Origin: Candidatus Stahliibacteriota bacterium
GTDB lineage: Bacteria; Hydrothermota; Tepidihabitantia; SM23-42
DNA: 5,517 nt
Direction of reading: 5' to 3'
Assembly: GCA_004376785.1 (NCBI GenBank)
Contig: SOIY01000288.1
Location: forward strand, 1-5,517
Shown: piece by piece, positions 1 through 5,517 of the stretch
How positions within the stretch are numbered: position 1 is the stretch's first letter
Layout: every line of letters starts with the position of its first letter
Notes under the pieces: generated by a model
Seen by the model: the letters and a program-made list of their open reading frames with translations, nothing else
The model's database searches: none
What the model was told of the DNA's origin: nothing
Program-made: the position numbers and the translations under genes

Positions 1-17
1 AATGCATGATATGCTCC

Positions 18-45
18 TTGATTTGTCTAAACATGTGAATACAAT
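18..45 (+). promoter_or_regulatory. Putative sigma-70-like promoter of the transporter gene, possibly giving a leaderless mRNA
   Basis: A TTGATT box (18-23) and a TACAAT box (40-45) are separated by 16 bp, close to the sigma-70 consensus. The usual 6-7 base step from the -10 box puts the transcription start at about 51-52, on or next to the ATG of the following gene. No Shine-Dalgarno sequence is visible between the boxes and the ATG. This fits a leaderless transcript, but in AT-rich DNA such boxes also arise by chance. Confidence 0.4.
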
Positions 46-50
46 AAATA

Positions 51-935
51 ATGCAGCTAAGCATAACGAACAGAAAAACACTCGGTGTATTATCCATATT
101 GGGCGCAAGTATAATGTGGGCAATAGAACCAATTTTTGCAAAATTATCATACGAGACTACAGATTTTCTCAACACCTTTGCTACACGAACAATTTTTTGC
201 CTTGCAATAATTTCAATTTATGTATTTTTTACTAACAAGAAAAAATTTATCGTAAAAAGAGAATATCTGCCCAAATTAATCTATGTTTCTTTGGTTGCTA
301 CCTTGTTTGCTGATTTAATGTACATTTATGCCTTAACAAAGGTTCCTGTTATTAACGCTGTTTTAATCGGACACATGCAGCCGATTTTTATAATTTTGAT
401 TGGATTTTTTGTACTTAAGCAAGATAAAATAACAAAATTTGATTATTATGGTATATTATTTATGATCCTTGCTGGTGTATTAGTCATCACAAAAACTCTG
501 GAAAATCTTTTAATGCTAAAATTCGGCACTATTGGTGATTTATATGTATTATTTGCTACGATTGCCTGGGCAACAACTGCAATAGTTGCACGAAAGTATT
601 TAAAAGAATTACACGCTGGACTCATTGCTTTTTATAGATTTTTGTTTGCTGGAATTATCTTTATCATCTACATGATTGCATTCAAAGGCATTGAGATTAC
701 CAGTATATATCAAGTGCTCATAGGAATTGTAATAGGAATAGGTACTATTTTGTACTATGAAGGGATAAGACTTATTAAAGCAGCACAGGTTTCTGCACTT
801 GAACTTTCAACACCATTCTTTGCAGCAATATTGGGATATTCGATTTTAGGAGAATATATAACCCTTATGCAATTTATCGGCATCCTATTCCTCATCAAAG
901 GAATATACTTTCTATCAAAAAAAGAAAACCTATAA
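51..935 (+). CDS. EamA/DMT-superfamily inner-membrane transporter
   Basis: This 294-residue protein has the usual length and layout of a drug/metabolite transporter with two EamA repeats (about residues 10-147 and 160-290). About ten hydrophobic helices can be read, near 10-32, 42-61, 72-95, 98-122, 131-147, 159-182, 190-212, 219-242, 246-268 and 271-290. Family landmarks are the Arg at the start of helices 2 and 7 (TRTIF at 45-49; FYRFLFAG at 194-201) and the helix 4 and 9 Pro motifs (MQPIF...LKQD at 109-125; STPFF...LGE at 253-268). The second repeat keeps the canonical LGE; the first has LKQD. The start is the first ATG after an in-frame TAA at 45-47, leaving a short tail before helix 1. 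Members export or import amino acids, nucleosides, sugars or drugs; the substrate cannot be assigned. No ribosome-binding site is visible, so translation may be leaderless. Confidence 0.93.
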   Translation: MQLSITNRKTLGVLSILGASIMWAIEPIFAKLSYETTDFLNTFATRTIFCLAIISIYVFFTNKKKFIVKREYLPKLIYVSLVATLFADLMYIYALTKVPVINAVLIGHMQPIFIILIGFFVLKQDKITKFDYYGILFMILAGVLVITKTLENLLMLKFGTIGDLYVLFATIAWATTAIVARKYLKELHAGLIAFYRFLFAGIIFIIYMIAFKGIEITSIYQVLIGIVIGIGTILYYEGIRLIKAAQVSALELSTPFFAAILGYSILGEYITLMQFIGILFLIKGIYFLSKKENL

Positions 936-1172
936 CGAATTCCTAATGACTTGTTTCTTGACTTATCTCAGAATTTAGATAAACTTTAATAGATATGCAG
1001 CAGAAAATTAGACTTTTTTTAGGAATCCGGCTTTTTTGTATTAATGATGTTCATTCATTTGCATTGAGAACTAAATCGAAATGGGAACAATTATCTTCAA
1101 ACAAAATCAGCTACAAACCATTCTTATGGGATAAACTGTACGGCTATGTCATTCTATTTCTCACTAAAAAGA
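936..1172. other. Non-coding AT-rich spacer with weak inverted repeats
   Basis: No credible gene is seen between the transporter stop and the promoter at 1173. The spacer holds a small perfect hairpin, TTATCT (963-968) with AGATAA (977-982) and an 8-base loop. It also holds a long-range imperfect inverted repeat (936-944 with 1021-1029, one mismatch in nine) followed by a T-run at 1032-1037, and a separate T7 run at 1014-1020. These could help end transporter transcription, but none is a classic GC-rich terminator. A TTGACT (958-963), 16 bp, TAAACT (980-985) pair resembles a weak promoter. An open frame at 995-1204 is not supported as a gene. Confidence 0.5.
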
Positions 1173-1201
1173 TTGACAGAACCAATAATTATCTTTATAA
1201 T
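1173..1201 (+). promoter_or_regulatory. Perfect-consensus sigma-70 promoter of the giant surface-protein gene
   Basis: TTGACA (1173-1178) and TATAAT (1196-1201) both match the housekeeping consensus at all six positions, and the spacer is the optimal 17 bp. The predicted start at about 1207-1209 gives a leader of roughly 40 bases before the ATG at 1247, with the Shine-Dalgarno sequence inside it. Position, spacing and orientation all agree, so this is the best-supported regulatory site in the window. It suggests strong expression independent of the upstream transporter, and no operator-like dyad overlaps it. Confidence 0.8.
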
Positions 1202-1233
1202 TAAAAAAGAACAAAAAATGAGTTGTAAAGTGA

Positions 1234-1242
1234 AAAGGAGGT
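1234..1242 (+). promoter_or_regulatory. Strong Shine-Dalgarno site for the giant surface protein
   Basis: AAAGGAGGT is a near-complete anti-16S match ending four bases before the ATG at 1247, which fixes that start. It contrasts with the transporter gene, which lacks any such site. An eight-codon open frame (ATG 1218-1220, stop TAG 1242-1244) runs through this site; its AGG-AGG codons are the Shine-Dalgarno bases themselves. Confidence 0.85.
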
Positions 1243-1246
1243 AGCA

Positions 1247-4200
1247 ATGCATAAATTTATTACTGCATTCACAATGATCGGTACACTTTTTATGGGACAA
1301 ATTTTTGCGGATGTAATAAACGTTCCTGGTGATTATCCAACTATACAGGAAGGAATAGACGCAGCAAATGCCGGCGATGTAGTTTTGGTTGCGCCAGGAA
1401 CATATTATGAAGAGATAACGCTGAAAGCTGATGTAGTAGTAATGGGAGCTGGAGAAGGTCTTTCAGTAATTGATGGTGGCAACAACCCAGGTGACGTAGT
1501 GACAGCTGTTGGTAACGACATTACGAATACCACAAAGCTTCAAGGATTTACCATTACCGGTGCCAGTAATAGTGGCGGTATGCCTGGTGGTGGCGGGATC
1601 TTCTGTAATAGCGGTGCCGCACCAGAGATTTGCAATAATAGAGTTGAAGGAAATGACCAAGGTATCGCTATGTGGAATCAGTCATCTGCATTTCTGCACA
1701 ATAATGTGATTATAGATAACACATACACCGGGATAAGTGTAAGTTCAGCATCGAATATAATTAATAATACAATTGCGAATAATAACATTGGCATATATGA
1801 CAGCGGCGGATACCAACCCACCATTATGAATAACATCGTTACAGGAAACACCACGTATGGGATAGGTTGCGTTAATCCCAGTGTCCCTACTGATTTCTCA
1901 TACAACGATGTGTGGAATAACGGTCAAAATTATCACTATTGTTCGCCGGGGCAAGGTAGTATATCTATGGACCCCCTCTATGTAGATGAGCCGAACAATG
2001 ATTATCATCTGCAACCAGGATCTCCCTGTATTGACTCAGGTAATCCATTACCCCAGTATAATGATCCGGATGGCACAAGAAATGATATGGGTGCGTATGG
2101 TGGGCCAGGAGCAACTGCTGATTTCCCAGTTGTTGAACTCACGATTCCTTCTCAAAACGAATTGAATGTTGCACAAAATATCGATGTTTCTGCCATGTTT
2201 AACATTGATATGGATCCATCAACTTTTACTTCTAATACAATCAGAATAAACAGTCACTTGACTGGTCTACATTTAGGAACAATCACTTATGATAGTGTAG
2301 CACGTATGGTAACGATTGACCCTAATGAAGATTTCGGGTGCGCTGAATTCGTAACTGCTATACTCACAAAGAGCATTCAATCTGTTTCTGGTGATTCACT
2401 CAAAGGATTTGTCTGGCACTTCATAACCAAAGTTGATAGTGGTTCAGGTATCTTTTCGCTTACATCTAATTACCCTACTGGTGACACGCCCCATTCAGTA
2501 ATCATTGGTGATTTCGACTCTGATAACAATTTTGACCTCGCCGTGACAAACGAAAATACAAATGATGTTTCTGTGTTTATGGGAAATGGTGATGGCACTT
2601 TCGATCCAGGAATAAACTATGGCGTGGGTACTAATCCTCGTGCATTATGTACGTATGATTTTAATGGAGATGGTAATCTTGATTTAGGCACGGTAAATGG
2701 TTCTGACAGTGTTTCTATACTTTCAGGAAATGGTGATGGCAGTTTTGGTACAGTTGCAGACTATTCAGCTGCCAATGACCCACAGGGTGTGTGCGGAGGA
2801 GATTTTAATGCTGATGGTGATGTTGATCTGGCGGTGGCGAACTTTGTTTCACATAATATATCTATATTGATAGGTAATGGCGATGGTAGTTTCAATTCAC
2901 CTATAAATTATCCAGTTGGTACTAGCCCTCGATTTGTATGCACAGGTGATTTCAATGGTAATGGATATCTCGATCTCGCAGTTGCAAATCAAAATTCTAA
3001 TAATGTTTCTATACTCTTAGGCGATGGAGATGGTGGTTTTGGTACAGCTACTAACTACTCAGTTGGATCATGGCCTTATTCAATTTGCACAGGCGATTTT
3101 AATGAAGATGGTAATTTAGATTTAGCAACCGTAAATAGTGCTTCCAATAATATCTCTAGACTACTTGGAAATGGCGATGGAACTTTCGGCTCTGCAGTCA
3201 ACTATACAGTCGGTGATACTCCTACCTCGATATCCACTTCTGATTTTAACGGCGATGGTAATTTAGATCTATCTGTTGCGAATTCTGTTTCAGATAATAT
3301 TTCTATATTACTTGGAAATGGCGATGGAACTTTTGATTCGGCAATAAACTATCCTGCGGGTAATGATCCCTTTACAGTAGCAGCTGGTGATTTTGATAAT
3401 GACTTTGACATCGATCTTACCGTTACAAATTACAGCACAAACAGTATCTCAATACTCCTAAATGAGAGTGCGCTTCTCGTGATCACCACAGATCCTGTAC
3501 AAAATCAACTCGATGTATCAAAATCAACCGATGTCACTACTACGTTCAATATAGAAGTCGACCCCATAACAATCAACGATTCTACTTTCATTGCATACGG
3601 TGCTCAGTCTGGTCCTCACCCGGGAACGATTGACTATAATAGTGTAACATATACTGCTACGCTTGATCCATCTGCAGATTTTATTGACGGCGAAGTAGTT
3701 ACTGCGATACTGACAAAAGATATTCAATCACTTATTGGTCCTTATCTCGGGGGTTTTGTCTGGGATTTCACCTCCGAAGTCTCAACCCAATCAGACGGGA
3801 CATTTGAGAACCCCTTGGATTTCACAACCGGTAATGAACCGCGCGGCATGTTTGCAGCTGATTTTGACAGTGATTGGGATATCGACATTGCAGCAACTTC
3901 TAATCCAAATAGTGTTGTCGTCCTGCTCAACAATGGTGACGGTACTTTTGCAGCACCTGCTTATACCTCGGTCCAAGGTGACCCGATAGCTCTGTATGGC
4001 GCAGATTTTGACAGCGACGGCGATATAGACTTGGCTTCTGCCCATAACCAACCTGGTACGTCACACTTGGTCATCCTCAAAAACAATGGAAACGGTGTGT
4101 TTACGGTATTTGCTACATATGCACCAGCTACGCTCGGGCAAAATTTGTCTGGTGGTGATATTGATACTGATGGTGATGTTGATCTTGTGATGACCGACGG

Positions 4201-5149
4201 ATGGGGTTCTGGGAATAATGTCCGGGTGATGCTGAACAACGGGGATGGGAGTTATGCTGGACCATACACCTATACTGCCGGAACATGGGCACGCGGTGTA
4301 GCAGTAAAGGATGTGGATAATGATGGTGACTTGGATCTGGGTGTTACGAATGCAGGTAATAACAATATTTCGATATTATTGAATGATGGTGACGGGAATT
4401 TTCCTGAACTGGTAAATTATGCAGTAGGTGATAATCCGACCGCAGTCTATAGTAATGATTTCAATGGTGATAACTACATTGATTTTGCCACGGCGAATTA
4501 CAGCGGTAATAACATAACAGTGATATTAAATAACGGTGACGGTACATATGCAAGCCCTGTCAATTATACTACTGGAAGTAATACAAGGGCTCTCCACGGA
4601 GGTGATTTTGATGGTGATGGAGATATCGACCTAACTGCAAGTAATAACGGTACAAATACTGTGGCTGTGTTATTGAATATGGGCGATGGAACATTTGACA
4701 GTCTTGCGACCTATACAGTCGGCAATAGCCCTTGGGGGATCATGTCTGCTGATTTTGACCTCGATGGTGCTTTAGACATAGCATGTGCAAACTACAATTC
4801 AAATAACGTAACAATACTGTATAATACAGGTGTAGGTATTGAAGAGAATAAGCAATCCAATGTTGCAACATTCCTTGAAGTCTATCCAAACCCATTTTGC
4901 AAAACAATAAGTATTAGATTGGGCTACCAAACTATTAAAAATCGTGAAACACCATCACTCAAAATTTACGATGCTTCTGGTCGCTTGGTGAAACAATTTT
5001 CACTGCCTAGTGATTACTGTTTAGTACCTACAGTCATTTCCTGGGATGGTACTGATAATTTAAACAGAAAGGTTCCCAATGGTGTTTATTTCTGTCAACT
5101 TGCAGCAACCGATTTTGTACTTACAAAACAGGTTATACTGATAAGATAA
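1247..5149 (+). CDS. Secreted beta-helix / tandem FG-GAP propeller protein with a type IX-like C-terminal sorting domain
   Basis: This 1300-residue protein is complete from strong Shine-Dalgarno to stop. Residues 1-21 are a Sec signal peptide, with probable cleavage after A21 (QIFA/DVINVP). Residues 22-290 form a right-handed beta-helix: the entry segment PTIQEGIDAANAGDVV...PGTYYE (31-55), then about 22-residue rungs with an Asn-Asn ladder at 130, 152, 173 and 195, closing with DYHLQPGSPCIDSGN...MGAYGG. Ig-like domains (SbsA_Ig/Big_5 type) lie at about 295-398 and 742-845. Each is followed by seven FG-GAP/VCBS blades (403-739 and 853-1195) carrying D-x-[DN]-x-D-G-x-x-D calcium-loop motifs and GNGDGTF-type blade ends. 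Residues 1206-1300 form the sorting/FlgD-like domain (YPNPF, KIYDASGRLV, final KQVILIR), which implies export and surface anchoring or release. No catalytic residues are evident, so adhesion or polysaccharide/protein binding is the likely role; this is inference. Its own strong promoter implies it is not dependent on the transporter gene. Confidence 0.93.
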   Translation: MHKFITAFTMIGTLFMGQIFADVINVPGDYPTIQEGIDAANAGDVVLVAPGTYYEEITLKADVVVMGAGEGLSVIDGGNNPGDVVTAVGNDITNTTKLQGFTITGASNSGGMPGGGGIFCNSGAAPEICNNRVEGNDQGIAMWNQSSAFLHNNVIIDNTYTGISVSSASNIINNTIANNNIGIYDSGGYQPTIMNNIVTGNTTYGIGCVNPSVPTDFSYNDVWNNGQNYHYCSPGQGSISMDPLYVDEPNNDYHLQPGSPCIDSGNPLPQYNDPDGTRNDMGAYGGPGATADFPVVELTIPSQNELNVAQNIDVSAMFNIDMDPSTFTSNTIRINSHLTGLHLGTITYDSVARMVTIDPNEDFGCAEFVTAILTKSIQSVSGDSLKGFVWHFITKVDSGSGIFSLTSNYPTGDTPHSVIIGDFDSDNNFDLAVTNENTNDVSVFMGNGDGTFDPGINYGVGTNPRALCTYDFNGDGNLDLGTVNGSDSVSILSGNGDGSFGTVADYSAANDPQGVCGGDFNADGDVDLAVANFVSHNISILIGNGDGSFNSPINYPVGTSPRFVCTGDFNGNGYLDLAVANQNSNNVSILLGDGDGGFGTATNYSVGSWPYSICTGDFNEDGNLDLATVNSASNNISRLLGNGDGTFGSAVNYTVGDTPTSISTSDFNGDGNLDLSVANSVSDNISILLGNGDGTFDSAINYPAGNDPFTVAAGDFDNDFDIDLTVTNYSTNSISILLNESALLVITTDPVQNQLDVSKSTDVTTTFNIEVDPITINDSTFIAYGAQSGPHPGTIDYNSVTYTATLDPSADFIDGEVVTAILTKDIQSLIGPYLGGFVWDFTSEVSTQSDGTFENPLDFTTGNEPRGMFAADFDSDWDIDIAATSNPNSVVVLLNNGDGTFAAPAYTSVQGDPIALYGADFDSDGDIDLASAHNQPGTSHLVILKNNGNGVFTVFATYAPATLGQNLSGGDIDTDGDVDLVMTDGWGSGNNVRVMLNNGDGSYAGPYTYTAGTWARGVAVKDVDNDGDLDLGVTNAGNNNISILLNDGDGNFPELVNYAVGDNPTAVYSNDFNGDNYIDFATANYSGNNITVILNNGDGTYASPVNYTTGSNTRALHGGDFDGDGDIDLTASNNGTNTVAVLLNMGDGTFDSLATYTVGNSPWGIMSADFDLDGALDIACANYNSNNVTILYNTGVGIEENKQSNVATFLEVYPNPFCKTISIRLGYQTIKNRETPSLKIYDASGRLVKQFSLPSDYCLVPTVISWDGTDNLNRKVPNGVYFCQLAATDFVLTKQVILIR
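2129..3463 (+). repeat. Module 1: Ig-like domain plus seven-bladed FG-GAP propeller
   Basis: This covers residues about 295-739. The Ig-like domain carries NELNVAQNIDVSAMFNIDMD and VTAILTKSIQS. Seven blades follow, with first calcium-loop Asp residues at 422, 471, 519, 568, 617, 666 and 715, a spacing of 48-49 residues throughout. The blades are highly alike, and one 25-base stretch is identical in DNA at 3162-3186 and 3309-3333, exactly one blade (147 bp) apart. Blades 2-5 carry a Cys three residues before the loop Asp. Seven is the number expected for a closed propeller of this fold. Confidence 0.85.
3470..4831 (+). repeat. Module 2: second copy of Ig-like domain plus seven-bladed FG-GAP propeller
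   Basis: This covers residues about 742-1195 and repeats module 1 in the same order. The Ig-like domain matches the first copy at NQLDVSKSTDVTTTFNIEVD, VTAILTKDIQS and GGFVWDF. Seven blades follow, with loop Asp residues at 872, 920, 971, 1022, 1071, 1120 and 1169. Blades 2 and 3 are about two residues longer than the rest because of insertions near NQPGTSH and GWGSGNN. The copy has no Cys at the positions used in module 1 and its blades are more diverged from each other, suggesting different age or selection. Confidence 0.85.
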
Positions 5150-5151
5150 TT

Positions 5152-5176
5152 AAAAAAACAGGAATTTACTAAATTC
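5152..5176 (-). terminator. Putative intrinsic terminator of the DUF3795-type gene
   Basis: Read on the minus strand, GAATTTAGTAAATTC (5176 to 5162) forms a six-base-pair stem with a three-base loop, then CTG, then seven Ts (5158-5152). The layout is that of a Rho-independent terminator, starting at the last base of the gene's stop codon. The stem is all A-T except its closing G-C pair, so it may be weak. On the plus strand the same dyad lacks a clear T-run and would serve the large gene poorly. Confidence 0.45.
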
Positions 5177-5517
5177 TATTTATTCCTTCTTATCTCCTCC
5201 AGTGTAGTTTTTGCATCAGGTACGTTCTTGAACCACTTTTCAAGTTTCTCGCAGATATAATCATCGCAATAAGCACAATTCTGGACTTTCTTTTCAATAC
5301 CACATTTTCTTATTTCACATATATTGCAATAATTAATGTGTTCTCCGTCAGCTAAACAACCATCACAGTTAATACTCTCGGGCGTAACTGTTTCGCCAAA
5401 ATCTTTTGACCACTCTTCAGCAGTTTTTTTCCTCAATTCATCATTGTTTTCTTTTTTGGCAATCAATGCAGGACATTTTGAACATTCAAGCCCGCAATAT
5501 GCAATCATTTTATCCAT
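5176..5517 (-). CDS. Small cysteine-rich DUF3795-type protein
   Basis: The 113-residue product opens with MIAYCGLECSKCPALIA (residues 4-20), the signature N-terminus of DUF3795 proteins. It has eleven cysteines, at 8, 12, 15, 51, 54, 64, 67, 72, 81, 84 and 89, mostly in C-x2-C or C-x3-C pairs, which suggests bound zinc or an iron-sulfur cluster. Function in this family is not established, to my knowledge. There is no signal peptide or membrane segment, so it is probably cytoplasmic. The length suits the family and the start motif is present, so the protein looks complete. However, its ATG is the last codon in the window, so an upstream start cannot be excluded and its promoter and ribosome site are not visible. 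M4 is an alternative start. It converges on the giant gene with a 26-base gap. Confidence 0.85.
   Translation of the reverse strand: MDKMIAYCGLECSKCPALIAKKENNDELRKKTAEEWSKDFGETVTPESINCDGCLADGEHINYCNICEIRKCGIEKKVQNCAYCDDYICEKLEKWFKNVPDAKTTLEEIRRNK

Noticed and set aside
936..1037. Long-range inverted repeat (936-944 with 1021-1029) followed by a T-run, as a transporter terminator
   Set aside because: The arms are 76 bases apart and contain an A-C mismatch. That is too long a loop for a normal intrinsic terminator, so it is described in the spacer entry rather than called.
995..1204. 69-codon open frame in the spacer between the transporter and the giant gene
   Set aside because: It has no Shine-Dalgarno site, no recognisable domain and no family resemblance, and its 3' end covers the perfect promoter at 1173-1201. 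Only a weak promoter-like pair precedes it. It is most likely a chance frame.
1310..2116. Beta-helix domain as an active pectate lyase, pectin esterase or other polysaccharide-cleaving enzyme
   Set aside because: The fold signature and Asn ladder are clear, but I see no recognisable catalytic triad or calcium-site motif of those enzymes. A non-catalytic binding or structural role is equally possible.
3742..4239. Several minus-strand open frames opposite the second module
   Set aside because: They are shadows caused by the biased codons of the Asp/Asn/Gly-rich repeats, with no start signals or recognisable products.
2453..4831. Regularly spaced repeats as a CRISPR-like or DNA-level repeat array
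   Set aside because: The roughly 147-bp period is an exact multiple of three, stays in one open frame, and corresponds to FG-GAP protein blades.

Overview
The window holds three protein genes from an AT-rich bacterial genome: an EamA-type membrane transporter (51-935, +), a very large secreted multidomain protein (1247-5149, +), and a small cysteine-rich DUF3795-type protein (5176-5517, -) that runs convergently into the large gene. I see no RNA gene, mobile element or CRISPR array.

The best taxonomic clue is the C-terminus of the large protein: a YPNPF motif, then KIYDASGRLVK, then a WDGTD...G.Y region ending in KQVILIR. This is the type IX-secretion/FlgD-like sorting domain typical of the FCB superphylum and nearby candidate lineages. 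The wording most resembles proteins of candidate division WOR-3 or close relatives. That placement is inference from memory of such proteins, not a search result.

Layout. Bases 1-50 carry a promoter-like element whose predicted transcription start falls on the transporter ATG, so that mRNA may be leaderless. Bases 936-1246 are mostly non-coding and end in a perfect-consensus sigma-70 promoter (TTGACA, 17-bp spacer, TATAAT) followed by a strong Shine-Dalgarno sequence for the 1300-residue protein. That protein reads as signal peptide, right-handed beta-helix, Ig-like domain, seven FG-GAP/VCBS blades, a second Ig-like domain, seven more blades, then the sorting domain. The [Ig + seven-blade propeller] unit is therefore present twice in tandem. 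A weak hairpin plus T-run at 5152-5176 fits a terminator for the minus-strand gene.

The genes do not form an obvious pathway. The transporter and the giant protein are on the same strand, but 311 bases and a strong new promoter separate them, so they are probably transcribed separately. The giant protein is most likely a cell-surface or released adhesin or ligand-binding protein; its ligand cannot be read from the sequence. I found no convincing new biological system. The most notable items are the duplicated complete propellers, a cysteine ladder confined to four consecutive blades, and the contrast in expression signals between the two plus-strand genes.
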